A stretch of 64,000 nt of DNA from the NCBI GenBank assembly GCA_963576565.1, contig OY755039.1, positions 81,901,955 through 81,965,954 on the forward strand, read 5' to 3'. Of the stretch, positions 34,560 to 46,439 are shown one piece after another. Position 1 is the stretch's first letter. Each line of letters begins with the position of its first letter. Below the pieces are notes generated by a model. That model made no database searches. It worked only from the letters and a program-made list of their open reading frames with translations, and was not told the DNA's origin. A program made the translations under genes and the position numbers. Source of the DNA: Aspidapion aeneum. Lineage: Eukaryota; Arthropoda; Insecta; Coleoptera; Brentidae.

Positions 34560-36560
34560 TCTTTTTAAATCTAAATCACTATATGTATACCAAATTTCAT
34601 CCAAATCGGATAACGCGATGTGTGTCAAAAACAAATTTTTCTATGGAAGGGGGTGGGGGTAGGGGTGGGAGGATATTTTTTTCTTATTGTTGTATTATCA
34701 TCGGACCACTATGTGTATACCAAATTTTATCCAAATCGGATAACGGGAACTGTGTCAAAAACACTTTTTTCTATAGAAGGGGTGGGGGTAGGGGTGGGAG
34801 GATATTTTTTTTTTGTTGTATTGTCATGGGACCACTACGTGTGTACCAAATTTCATCCAAATCGGATAATGGGAAGTGTGTCTAAAACTCATTTTTCTAT
34901 GAAAGGGGGTGGGGGTAGAGGTGCGAGGATATATTTTTTTTAATATTGTATTGTCATCGGATCACTATATGTATACCAAATTTCATCCAAATCGGATTAT
35001 GGTAGGTGTGTCAAAAACGCATTTTTCTATAGATGAGGGTGGGGGTAGGAGTGGTAGGATTTTTTTTTATTGTTGTATTGTCATCGGACCACTATGGAAT
35101 ACCAAATTTCATCCAAATCGGATAATGGGAAGGGTGTCAAAAACGCATTTTCTATGGAAGGAGGTGGGGGTAGGGGTGGGAGGATATTTTTTTCTTGTTG
35201 TTGTATTATCATCGGACCACTATGTGTATATCAAGTTTTATCCAAATCGGATAACGGGAAGTGTGTCAAAAACACATTTTTCTATAGAAGGGGTGGGGGT
35301 AGGGGTGGGGTAGGATATTTTTTTCTTAATGTTGTATTGTCATGGGACCACTACGTGTGTACCAAATTTCATCCAAATCGGATAATGGGAAGTGTGTCTA
35401 AAACTCATTTTTCTATGAAAGGGGGTGGGGGTAGAGGTGGGAGGATATTTTTTTCTTAATATTGTATTGTCATTGGATCATTATATGTATACCAAATTTG
35501 ATCCAAATCGGATAATGGGAAGTGTATCAAAAACTCATTTTTCTATGAAAGGGGGTGGGGATAGAGGTGGGAGGATATTTTTTCTTATTATTGTATTGTC
35601 ATCGGATCACTATATGTATACCAAATTTCATCCAAATCGGATAATGGGAAGTGTGTCAAAAACTCATTTTTCTATGGAAGGGGTGGTGGTAGAGGTGGGA
35701 GGATATTTTTTTTAATGTTATATTGTCATCGGACCACTATGTGAATACCAAATTTCAAATCGGATAATGGGAAGTGTGTCAAAAACATTTTTCTATGAAA
35801 GGGGGTGGGGGTAGAGGTGGGAAGATATTTTTTTATTAATATTGTATTGTCATCGGATCACTATATGTATACCAAATTTCATCCAAATCGGATTATGGGA
35901 AGTGTGTCAAAAACGCATTTTTCTATAGATGAGGGTGGGAGTAGGAATGGTAGGATTTTTTTTTATTGTTGTATTGTCATCGGACCACTATGTGAATACC
36001 AAATTTCATCCAAATCGGATAATGGGAAGGGTGTCAAAAACGCATTTTCTATGGAAGGGGTGGTGGTAGAGGTGGGAGGATATTTTTTTTTAATGTTGTA
36101 TTGTCATCGGACCACTATGTGAATACCAAATTTCATCTAAATCGGATAATGGGAAGTGTGTCAAAAACATTTTTCTATGAAAGGGGGTGGGGGTAGAGGT
36201 GGGAGGATATTTTTTCTTAATATTGTATTGTCATCGGATCACAATATGTATACCAAATTTCATCTAAATCGGATAACGGGATGTGTGTCAAAAACAAATT
36301 TTTCTATGGAAGGGGGTGGGGGTAGGGGTGGGAGGATATTTTTTTCTTATTGTTGTATTATCATCGGACCACTATGTGTATACCAAATTTTATCCAAATC
36401 GGATAACGGGAAGTGTGTCAAAAACACATTTTTCTATAGAAGGGGAGGAGGTAGGGGTGGGAGGATATTTTTTTCTTAGTGTTGTATTGTCATGGGACCA
36501 CTACGTGTGTACCAAATTTCATCCAAATCGGATAATGGGAAGTGTGTCAAAAACGCTTCA
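34560..36560 (+). repeat. 128-bp tandem repeat, direct block, about 16 units
   Basis: Units carry TATACCAAATTTCATCCAAA, ATCGGATAATGGGAAGTGTG, TTTTTCTAT and GGGGGTGGGGGTAGGGGTGG, spaced about 126-130 bp. A few units are alike in pairs separated by several units, which suggests multi-unit duplication. Long overlapping frames arise in more than one frame because of the repeat and are not genes. Confidence 0.95.
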
Positions 36561-36703
36561 CAAGATTTGATAGATAGTTAGAACATCTGAAGCTAAATAT
36601 AAAAGCTTGTAAAAAATTGCGTAAAGGATTTTTTAAAGATGTTATTATATAAATAATATATTTTATTTTTCATCCACACATTTTATCAAAAAAAAATTTT
36701 TTA

Positions 36704-36809
36704 GTCCGGCGCCAAGTTGGCCGGCGCCCAGTTGGCGGCGCCGAGTTGGCCCGGCGCCGAGTTGGCCCGGCGCCCAGTTGGCGGCGCCGAGTTGGCGGCG
36801 CCCAGTTGT
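36704..36809 (-). repeat. CAACTnGGCGCCG minisatellite, right end
   Basis: Inverted counterpart of 32718-32866, with about seven units. Confidence 0.92.
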
Positions 36810-38048
36810 CCCATTCCGACCAGAATTAACTATATCTATGTGAAAATAGATCTTGTACCCCTATAGAAACGTAGTCATTTTAACGAATAGATGGTGGTAA
36901 CGGAGCCGCGAAGCTCTCTTTCCACCAAAAGCAAATTTACTTTCGAAAAAGTGATTTATCATCGACAATCTTTAGTGCCTTTTTAAAACGTCATCGTCTT
37001 TCTTCTATGGCCGTGCAGCAGTCTCAATCTTTTTATTTATGACGTACATGGACGGTGACGTTGCCGCATTGAGAGGCATTGTGATTGAAATATGGCTACG
37101 TTATGGAAGCTGTGTACAACGGAAAAATCTGGAAATTTATTACTTTAAGGGCTTTTAAGGGTGCTTAAAAAAAAGGTTACAATACAATTCTTACCTGAAG
37201 GGATAATATGTAAAAACCAACTAGGTGGTTTAGTATACAGATGGCGGCAGTTTCGAAACGAAACAGAGGCGTTTTTGGGTATTTTTCCCATGTTTTTGAA
37301 AAGGCGCTTAAACAAAATCGATTTGAAACGTCATCTTCTTTTTTCTAGGGCGGTGAAGCAGTCTCAAAATTTTTTATTTATGACGTACATGGACGGTGAC
37401 GTACCAGCACTGAGAGGCATTGTGATTGAAATATGGATTCTTTATGGAAGCTGTGTACAACGGAAAAATCTGAAAATTTATTACTTTAGGAGCTTTTAAG
37501 AGTGCTTAAAAAAAGGTTACAATACACTTCTTACCTGAAGGAAAAATATGTTAAAACCCATTAAGTGGTTTAGTATACAGATGGCGGCAGTTTTGAAACG
37601 AAACACAGGCTTTTTTGGGTATTTTTCACATGTTTTTGGAAAGGCGCTTAAACAAAATCGATTTGAAACGTCATCTTCCTTCTTCTAGGGCGGTGCAGCA
37701 GTCTCAATCTTTTTATGTGACGTACCAGCATGAGAGGCATTGTGAAATATGGATACTTTATGGAAGCGGTGTACAACTGAAAAATCTGGATATTTATTAC
37801 TTTAGGAGATTTTAAGGGAGCTTAAAAAAAGGTTACAATAAACTTCTTACCTGAAGAAGAAATATGTAAAAACCCGTTAAGTGGTTTAGTATACAGATGG
37901 CGACAGTTTCAAAACGAAACAGAGGCGTTTTTGGGTATTTTTCACATGTTTTTGGAAAGGCGCTAGAACAAAATCGATTTGAAACGTCATCTTCCTTCTT
38001 CTAGGGCGGTGCAGCAGTCTGAATCTTTTTATTTATGACGTACATGGA

Positions 38049-38192
38049 CCGTTAAACCCGGTTTTTACCTACAACTTTCCCGTGCGTGCCCGCGCACCCG
38101 TCACATGATCTCAATATGAAATGTTATGACAGTCATGTGACGCCTGAGCGGGCACCCACGAGAAAGTCGTAGGTGGGAATCGGGTGTTACGT
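38049..38192. mobile_element. Hairpin MITE of about 140 bp inside satellite
   Basis: Inverted arms of about 60 bp: CCGGTTTTTACCTACAACTT, GTGCCCGCGCACCCGTCACA and, mirrored, TCATGTGACGCCTGAGCGGG, AAAGTCGTAGGTGGGAATCG. GTTA stands on both sides. An almost identical copy at the equivalent place, 40210-40354, shows that the insertion predates the higher-order duplication. Confidence 0.75.
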
Positions 38193-40209
38193 ACCAGCAT
38201 TGAGAGACATTGTGATTGAAATATGGATACTTTATGGAAGCTGTACAACGGAAAAATCTGGAAATCTATTATTTTAGGGGCTTTTAGGGTGCTTAAAAAA
38301 AGGTTACAATACACTTCTTACCTGAAGAAAAAATATGTAAAAACCCATTAAGTGATTTAGTATACAGATGGCGGCAGTTTCAAAACGAAACAGAGGCGTT
38401 TTAGGGTATTTTTCACATGTTTTTGGAAAGGCGCTTAAACAAAATCGATTTGAAACGTCATCTTCAGCAGTCTCAATCTTTTTTATGTGACGTACCAGCA
38501 TTGAGAGGCATTGTGATTGAAAAATGGATACTTTATGGAAGCGGTGTACAACGGAAAAATCTGGATATTTATTAGTTTAGGAGCTTTTAAGGGTGCTTAA
38601 AAAAAGGTTACAATACTTCTTACCAGAAGAAGAAATATGTAAAAACCTATTAAGTGGTTTAGTATACAGATGGCGGCAGTTTCGAAACGCGTCGATTTAA
38701 AACGTCATCGCGTCGTTCTTCTATGGCCATGCAGTAGTCCTAATCTTTTTATTTATGACATTCATGATTGATGACGTTGACGCATTGAGAGGCATTGTGA
38801 TTGAAATATGGATACTTAATGAAAGCTGTGTTAAACGGAAAAATCGGAAAATTTATTACTTTAGGGGTTTTTAAGGGTCCCCAAAAACATAGTTACAATT
38901 CTTACCTAAAAAAAATCTAAATAAAAACTTCTTGTAGTTTAGTACAAAGTTTTAGAATGAAACAGAGGCGTTTTTGTGTATTTATCGCATATTTTTGTAA
39001 AAACGCTTAAACACGTCGATTTAAAATGTCAACGTAGTTCTTCTATGGGCGTGCAGCAGTCACAATATATTTATTTAGGACCGCGTTGAGAGTCATTAGA
39101 CACTTATTGGAATAAAACCTGAACTTAAAACTTTAAAATCGACCCTACGGTGACAGATTTACATATAAAAGCCAGCAGTCTCAATCTTTTTATTTATGAC
39201 GTACACGGACGGTGACGTTGCCGCATTGAGAGGCATTGTGATTGAAATATGGCTACGTTATGGAAGCTGTGTACAACGGAAAAATCTGGAAATTTATTAC
39301 TTTAAGGGCTTTTAAGGGTGCTTAAAAAAAAGGTTACAATACAATTCTTACCTGAAGGGATAATATGTAAAAACCAACTAGGTGGTTTAGTATACAGATG
39401 GCGGCAGTTTCGAAACGAAACAGAGGCGTTTTTGGGTATTTTTCCCATGTTTTTGAAAAGGCGCTTAAACAAAATCGATTTGAAACGTCATCTTCTTTTT
39501 TCTAGGGCGGTGAAGCAGTCTCAAAATTTTTTATTTATGACGTACATGGACGGTGACGTACCAGCACTGAGAGGCATTGTGATTGAAATATGGATTCTTT
39601 ATGGAAGCTGTGTACAACGGAAAAATCTGAAAATTTATTACTTTAGGAGCTTTTAAGAGTGCTTAAAAAAAGGTTACAATACACTTCTTACCTGAAGGAA
39701 AAATATGTAAAAACCCATTAAGTGGTTTAGTATACAGATGGCGGCAGTTTTGAAACGAAACACAGGCGTTTTTGGGTATTTTTCACATGTTTTTGGAAAG
39801 GCGCTTAAACAAAATCGATTTGAAACGTCATCTTCCTTCTTCTAGGGCGGTGCAGCAGTCTCAATCTTTTTATGTGACGTTCCAGCATGAGAGGCATTGT
39901 GATTGAAATATGGATACTTTATGGAAGCGGTGTACAACGGAAAAATCTGGATATTTATTACTTTAGGAGCTTTTAAGGGTGCTTAAAAAAAGGTTACAAT
40001 ACACTTCTTACCTGAAGAAGAAATATGTAAAAACCCGTTAAGTGGTTTAGTATACAGATGGCGACAGTTTCAAAACGAAACAGAGGCGTTTTTGGGTATT
40101 TTTCACATGTTTTTGGAAAGGCGCTTGAACAAAATCGATTTGAAACGTCATCTTCCTTCTTCTAGGGCGGTGCAGCAGTCTGAATCTTTTTATTTATGAC
40201 GTACATGGA

Positions 40210-40354
40210 CCGTTAAACCCGGTTTTCACCTACAACTTTCTCGTGCGTGCCCGCGCACCCGTCACATGATCTCAATATGAAATGTTATGACAGTCATGTG
40301 ACGCCTGAGCGGGCACCCACGAGAAAGTCGTAGGTGGGAATCGGGTGTTACGTA
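40210..40354. mobile_element. Hairpin MITE, second copy by duplication
   Basis: Same element and same position within the second higher-order block; see 38049-38192. Confidence 0.75.
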
Positions 40355-41576
40355 CCAGCATTGAGAGGCATTGTGATTGAAATATGGATACTTTATGGAA
40401 GCTGTATAACGGAAAAATCTGGAAATCTATTATTTTAGGGGCTTTTAGGGTGCTTAAAAAAAGGTTACAGTACACTTCTTACCTGAAGAAGAAATATGTA
40501 AAAACCCATTAAGTGGTTTAGTATACAAATGGTGGCAGTTTCGAAACGAAACAGAGGCGTTTTTGGGTATTTTTCGCATGTTTTTGGAAAGGCGCTTAAA
40601 CAAAATCGATTTGAAACGTCATCTTCCTTCTTCTAGGGCGGTGCAGCAGTCTCAATCTTTTTATGTGACGCACCAGCATTGAGAGGCATTGTGATTGAAA
40701 TATGGATACTTTATGGAAGCTGTACAACGGAAAAATCTGGAAATCTATTATTTTAGGGGCTTTTAGGGTGCTTAAAAAAAGGTTACAATACACTTCTTAC
40801 CTGAAGAAAAAATATGTAAAAACCCATTAAGTGGTTTAGTATACAGATGGCGGCAGTTTCAAAACGAAACAGAGGGGTTTTTGGGTATTTTTCACATGTT
40901 TTTGGAAAGGCGCTTAAACAAAATCGATTTGAAACGTCAACTTCAGCAGTCTCAATCTTTTTATGTGACGTACCAGCATTGAGAGGCATTGTGATTAAAA
41001 AATGGATACTTTATGGAAGCGGTGTACAACGGAAAAATCTGGATATTTATTAGTTTAGGAGCTTTTAAGGGTGCTTAAAAAAAGGTTACAATACTTCTTA
41101 CCTGAAGAAGAAATATGTAAAAACCTATTAAGTGGTTTAGTATACAGATGGCGGCAGTTTCGAAACGCGTCGATTTAAAACGTCATCGCGTCGTTCTTCT
41201 ATGGCCATGCAGTAGTCCTAATCTTTTTATTTATGACATTCATGATTGATGACGTTGACGCATTGAGAGGCATTGTGATTGAAATATGGATACTTAATGA
41301 AAGCTGTGTTAAACGGATAAATCGGAAAATTTATTACTTTAGGGGTTTTTAAGGGTGCCCAAAAACATAGTTACAATTCTTACCTAAAAAAAATCTAAAT
41401 AAAAACTTCTTGTAGTTTAGTACAAAGTTTTAGAATGAAACACAGGCGTTTTTGTGTATTTATCGCATATTTTTGTAAAAACGCTTAAACACGTCGATTT
41501 AAAATGTCAACGTAGTTCTTCTATGGGCGTGCAGCAGTCACAATATATTTATTTAGGACCGCGTTGAGAGTCATTA

Positions 41577-41850
41577 GACACTTATTGGAATAAAACCTGA
41601 ACTTAAAACTTTAAAATCGACCCTACGGTGACAGATTTACATATAAAAGCCAGCTGCTTTGCCTCAAAATTCGGCCTTTGTGTATTTAAAAACCGGATTT
41701 ATTATTAAATGGAAGTTAGCGACTGTATTATTAAATTTGGCTTCCGTATGTCAATTTTGAGAGCTCAGCTGTTAGTTTTCTGTGTGAATGTGTCAGAATA
41801 AAGTCGACTCTAAAATAAAGTCAGGTTTTATTCCAATAAGTCCCTATTGT
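41577..41850. mobile_element. Small TIR element, ACTTATTGGAATAAAACCTGA ends
   Basis: Left end ACTTATTGGAATAAAACC and its complement at the right bound about 270 bp. A solo left end also lies at 39110-39172, where it is cut by the higher-order duplication junction. Inside is TGTCAATTTTGAGAGCTCAG, similar to sequence near 4110-4140. No coding capacity. Confidence 0.55.
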
Positions 41851-42589
41851 GATTGAAATATGGATACTTTAGGAGGCTGCTTAAACGAAAAAATCGGGAA
41901 ATTTATTACTATAATGGTTTCTGATGGTGATTAAGAAATATGGTTACAATTATTACTTGAAGGAAAAAAATATCTAAAAACCAATTAGTCGTTTAGTATA
42001 GAGAGGGCGGCTGTTTGGAAAGAAAACAGAAGTGTTTTTGAGTATTTACCGCATAATTTCTGGAAAATCGCTTAAATTACCACATTGTGATTGAAATGTG
42101 AATACTTTATGCAAGCTGTGTACAACGAAAAAATCGAGAAATTTATTACTTTAAGGGTTTTTGAGGGTGCTTAAAAAATATGTTTACAATATCTTACCTG
42201 AAGAAGAAAACATTTCACTGGTTTAGTATAGAGAGGGCGGCCGTTTGGAAACGAAACAAAAGCGTTTTTGAGTATTTATTTCATGACAGTACAACACTCT
42301 CTATCTTTTTATTTATGACGTACATGGACGGTGACGTTGCCGCATGGAAAGGCATTTTGATTAAATAATGGATACTACGTGGAAGCTGTGTACAACGAAA
42401 AAATGGGGAAATTTATTACTTTAAGGCCTTTTAAGGCTGCTTAAACAATTCTGAGCTAAAGAGTTTTTTTTTTCAAAATCTAATTTAGTGGCGCACCCAA
42501 GAATAGGTCTTTGAGGGGCCTAGACTCCTTTTTGGGTATCTCACGTTTTTGGATAAACACTTCAATACGTCGACTTTTTTTGCGAGGGA

Positions 42590-43895
42590 CCCGCTAAACA
42601 TAAAAACATTTTAATAATGTCAGAATAATGTTTAGTTTGAAAACATAACGTTAGGTTGGATGTTAGTTCTAATGTCATATTTATAGTGAAAAAGAAGCTT
42701 AATAACCCGTTTTCTGACGTTAGAAAAATAATCTAATGTTTTTATAACGTTTTTTTAAAGTGTTTTTCGAACGTTAAAAAATATTGATTTTTAATAGTGG
42801 AAAATAAATGTTTTTCTAACATTGCAAAATAAATGTTTTTTTAACAATGAAAAAATATATTTTTTTTCAAATATCTCTAAAGATAAAGTAACATAAATAA
42901 CGTAAATAAAATTCTTCTATTTTGGAAACGCAGGGCAGCAATAGTCTGTTGAGGTTTTCGTGAACTCGACATTCAGTAAAGGAAATTCGGATCCGTAGCT
43001 TCTGAAAATAAAATTTAAAATTTTATGTGAGCAATAATTTTGTAGTAAGTAAGTGCCTCGCTACAAGGCCAAACAATTCATGCTCAAGTGAATACAAGGC
43101 AAACAATTTCAAGGCGCGTATTCACTTAAGCATGAATGCAAACGAAGCATTCGTTTGATCCCACTGCGAGGCTTGCGTCTAATCGTCCGCGGTGAATTGT
43201 CGCATTCCCTGTCTATAACGTTAGGTATGCGATATTCCATACACAACAATTTTTTTACTTTTGTTTACTTTTCTTACCTAATTTTGTGATGCTTACTTTA
43301 AATCACTGCATACAAATTTGTTGTTCTTTAACTATACCATCTTTTCCACACAACTGGTGTATATTCCTATCCAAATATGTATTCACTATCATTATTAATA
43401 ACTGTGCTTTTAATTTACCATGTTTGTTTCTAAAAAAGGTAAATATTTTAACGAAAATTGCACAAAGCGTATCTGCTACCGACTCATATGAACTTGCAGC
43501 GAAACGCAACTAAAAATGGCGATGGCCCGTTCTGGTAGGGGAACCCCTCTATAGTATCATTTTTTTTAATGTTTAAAAAACAAAACATTTATTAGCTTCA
43601 TATATCTTAAATTCAACCTTAGAAATGAGATCTAGGAAAAACATTATAAAAATAACCATATATTGATGGTATTATTTTTAATGTTAATAAAATTGTGGTT
43701 TTTTAAATATTGGTTTCTTAACGTTATTAAGAAATATATTTTTGGTAATGCTTTTACATGAAATTTTCGTTAGGATTTTCTACATGTTTTTTAATGTCAA
43801 AAGTTGACTTAATTTTAACACAAATTTGAGCTAGAAAAAAACATTTTTTTTTCAACTTTTATTTAACGTTTTTTACGATTTTGTGCTTAGTGGGG
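42590..43895. mobile_element. Possible TIR element with CCC(A/G)CTAA(A/G)CA ends
   Basis: CCCGCTAAACATAAAA at the left and, inverted, CCCCACTAAGCACAAAA at the right. The interior is rich in AACGTT and TAACATT-type motifs like the CCACATAGCAC element at 12.98-14.03 kb. The ends are only partly matched and no target duplication was seen. The small frames at 43286-43513 (both strands) have no motif. Confidence 0.4.
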
Positions 43896-43904
43896 AGGAG
43901 ATTT

Positions 43905-44035
43905 TTGTTGTGAAGGCGGCGGACCGTCACATCCGACTGGACACAAAGTAGTAAGTATACGTAGTAGCTTGTTGACTGGATTGTTTAGTTTATATTTTAA
44001 AATAAATAAAGACAGTCCAATTCCGAAAATTGTTT
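43905..44035 (+). repeat. Penelope-like 3' end fragment
   Basis: GGCGGCGGACCGTCACATCC through TTTAAAATAAATAAAGAC matches, with differences and a deletion, the segment just past the GIY-YIG frame at 56405-56545 (GGGCGGGCCGTCACACCTGA... TTTAAAATAAATAAAGACC). Only this tail is present. Confidence 0.55.
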
Positions 44036-44398
44036 CTACTCATTCATTGTCTACGAGTTTCAAACAAAAACTAAACCCTAATTTGCAGATTTCACCTTTC
44101 TGTATAGTAGGCAAAATTAATTTTAATCAAGTAACGCACACGAATGCATGGGAGCCACAAATGTTTGTATGCAGACCGAACGCGGACGCGACAAAACCAC
44201 GCGGTGCATCCTTGTTGTGTCTCTCTCATTCCTACGGCCCCAGCGGTCTGCAGAATACAACGTCCTTTGAGATTCGACGAAAGCACAGCCTTTTCTAACA
44301 AACGCTAAAAGAAATAAATGACGCCGCCCTTACAAAAGTCTTATATGGAACACCTTTTAGAAAAATATCAATTGAGAAATGTGCGATAATGTAGTAAG
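44036..44398. other. No gene recognised
   Basis: An open frame of 109 codons (43969-44298, plus) overlaps here. It begins in the Penelope-like tail, shows no family motif and is opposed by another frame, so it was not called. Confidence 0.3.
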
Positions 44399-45922
44399 TA
44401 GAGTAAACTACCCAGTCCCCAGCACTCCAACCAGTTATTGGCACTTTGGTTTTTAATGCGAATTAAAGAATTTAAGGTAAGAATACTAATAGTTCTAAAT
44501 TTCCCGCGTAATTAACATCCGCAAACATAACCTCTATTTAATAAGTTTACTGTATGATACTGCGGTGCACGCGTCGAAAGAAAAATGGTGTTAAACAGGT
44601 GCATGTTTTAGAACAAGGTGATTTTTGGTTAAAACGCTAAGGTAAGCAACATTTTGGTTTTATGATATCATTCAAGTTGTCTTAAATATGGAGCCTTATG
44701 TTATTTTATTCAAAAAAAGTAATGTTTTATTATTATTTAAGAGTAATTTAACCTTAGTATTGTTAAACTACTGGTTTAATTATAACGTAAAATGCTAGTA
44801 ATTGGCAGGGGTGCCAATAACTAGAAAATGCATATTTATTATTTTTTCTAATAATTGGCATATGCAAAATTTAATTAAATTCTAGGTAGGGTCAGTTCAA
44901 TGGGCCGCGGATAAAAGGTCGAAAGTACAAAAGGTCGAAAGTACAAAAGGTCGAAAGAACAAAAGGTCGAAAGTACAAAATATAGAAAGTACAAAAGGTC
45001 GAAAGTTCAAAAGGTCGAAAGTATGAAAATAAAAGATTAAAACCTAACCAAGTCGAATTGCCCTGCCCAGCCGAGGTAGTCCAGAGGTCGAGGATAGTTC
45101 ATAGTTAACCCGGTTAGGTTACTAACCAAACCTGACCAGGTTAGGTTTGTTTACTAAAAAAAAACTACCCTGATCTCGTCAGGAATTTTTTTTTTCTGAT
45201 ATACTAACCTAACCAGGTCAGGTTGGGATAGTAACCTAACCTATCCTCGGCCCCGGGTCCACCTCGCCTGGACAGGTCAATTCGACTTGATACGGTAAAT
45301 TGTTTTTTTAAATATTTTGTATTGTCGATTTTTTTTCGACCTTTTGTACTTTCAACCTTTTGTACTTTCGACCTTTTGTACTTTCGATCTTTTGTACTTT
45401 TGACCTTTTGTACTTTCGACCTTTTGTACTTTCAAAGTTTTGTATTCTCGACTTTTTGTTTTTTGATCTTTTGTACTTTCTATCTTTTGTACTTTGGACC
45501 TTTTGTACTTTCGACCTTTTGTACTTTCGACCTTATTTTTTCGACCTTTTATCCGCCGCCCCAGTTCACTGCTTCTTGGCCTTACTGATGTTTTTCAATA
45601 TCTAAATGCATAGATTTAATAATAAATAATCCATGTTTCGCTTTTTGTACAAATTTTATGTATAAAAGTCATATGCCAATAACTAGCCTTGCGCATGCCA
45701 ATATCTAGACTTTAGATGCCAATAACTGGAGTTTAAGCATTTAAAAAAAAAAGCATTTTTTCTCACATTCTCTAAAAAATTATGCCTTTTTGTAACGCAC
45801 AGTAAAACGCAAAGACATCACAAAATTATATTAATATTCCCTCTAACTTAAAAACGTTTTTCGATAGAGTCTTTAGAAGTAGAACAATTCCTTAAGGGTG
45901 CCGGGGACTGGATAGTTTACCC
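44399..45922. mobile_element. TIR element carrying a nested 16-bp-repeat foldback
   Basis: The outer ends AGAGTAAACTACCCAGTCCC and, inverted, AGGGTAAACTATCCAGTCCC mark a 1.5-kb element. The interior has repeated GCCAATAACT/TATTGGCA blocks. The centre is occupied by the 44907-45562 foldback. No transposase frame. Confidence 0.6.
44907..45562. mobile_element. Foldback with 16-bp AAAAGGTCGAAAGTAC arms
   Basis: The left arm begins CGGATAAAAGGTCGAAAGTA and has about seven units. The right arm is the inverted TTTTGTACTTTCGACC array of about 13 units, ending TCGACCTTTTATCCG. Inside the arrays a second inverted pair (AAGTCGAATTG, GAGGATAG, GTTAGGTTACTA and complements) surrounds a central A/T tract. 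Frames across the right arm translate as repeated Phe-Cys-Thr-Phe-Asp and are not genes. Confidence 0.85.
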
Positions 45923-45948
45923 TAGAGTCCCTGTATGTTGACATATTT
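45923..45948. repeat. Solo hAT-like MITE terminus
   Basis: TAGAGTCCCTGTATGTTGAC resembles the terminus TAGAGACCCTGTATGTATGA of the 2339-2724 MITE. No second end was found. Confidence 0.4.
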
Positions 45949-46439
45949 GGATATATTCCCTATATGCAATTAATTAAAATATGTCTTACACAATTTCTAC
46001 AATAAAAATTAATCACAAAATGCTAATTGTGAATATTTTTGTTGAAAATTTCATGAGGCAAGTTGTAGAGTGTAAACACCTCTGTTTTGTTTGCGTAGAA
46101 CAGAAAAAATTTGCAAACCAAGGCCTTCAATTGTAATTTAGTAATTTCTACTCGTTATTTAAAGAAAGTTTTAACTGTAATTATATTTTTCAAACAGAGG
46201 AAAGTTTCGCGGAAAATTCGTTTGAGATTTTCGAAAAACAACTTTTCGGATTAATAATAACTTAGTTTAGACTTAAATTGCTGCAGCGAGTTCTGCATTA
46301 AATATAAGATTGAGTTTAAAACTAATTCTTGTTGGAGAATATAAAATAAATTCGGCCTGATCGAGTTGCTGAGAAGTTTGCAATCAAACGCAGGGTTAAA
46401 TATTTGACATAAATAGGAATTTTGTCGCTTCGCAATCGA

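Larger units (their letters stand above)
32709..36818. mobile_element. 4.1-kb minisatellite foldback with 9-bp target duplication
   Basis: The ends read CGGTCTAGGACAACTGGGCG on the left and, inverted, CGGAATGGGACAACTGGGCG on the right. Identical nonamers ACCAGAATT lie outside at 32700-32708 and 36819-36827. Inward from each end are a CAACTnGGCGCCG minisatellite, an A/T-rich block with TTTTGATAAAAT and AAAGGATTTTTTAAAGATGTT-like sequence, then arrays of a 128-bp repeat in opposite orientation. The centre (about 33640-34560) holds GGTAACCTGGTAA and AAAATGGCGGATCC modules and an AACAAACG-family palindrome. A 9-bp duplication is usual for Mutator-like elements, but no transposase is present, so the superfamily is open. 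Confidence 0.8.
37012..42440 (+). repeat. Satellite array of about 320-bp units with higher-order repeats
   Basis: Units share GAGAGGCATTGTGATTGAAA, TATGGATACTTTATGGAAGC, GTACAACGGAAAAATCTG, GGTGCTTAAAAAAAGGTTAC, GTGGTTTAGTATACAGATGG and TTTGGAAAGGCGCTTAAAC. The whole 37015-39171 block is repeated from 39172, with the same internal order and the same inserted hairpin element. The second block is about 310 bp longer because one unit is added. Beyond 41.85 kb the units are fewer and more diverged. The short frames here repeat with the array and show no protein motif. Confidence 0.93.

Noticed and set aside
34583..36570. Overlapping 95-134-codon frames repeating YTKFHPNRIMGSVSKTHFS-like strings
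   Set aside because: They follow the 128-bp satellite and overlap each other in different frames with frequent unit-to-unit breaks.
37161..41053. Repeated frames of 60-112 codons in the 37-41 kb region
   Set aside because: They recur with the satellite, including two identical 112-codon frames from the higher-order duplication, and carry no protein motif.
43969..44298. 109-codon frame
   Set aside because: Starts within the Penelope-like tail, has an opposing frame on the other strand, and shows no motif.
45180..45240. AACCTAACC-type blocks as insect telomeric repeat
   Set aside because: Only scattered TAACCTAACC pieces inside a foldback; no continuous TTAGG array.
45322..45605. Two overlapping frames of repeated Phe-Cys-Thr-Phe-Asp
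   Set aside because: Translation of the 16-bp TTTTGTACTTTCGACC array.
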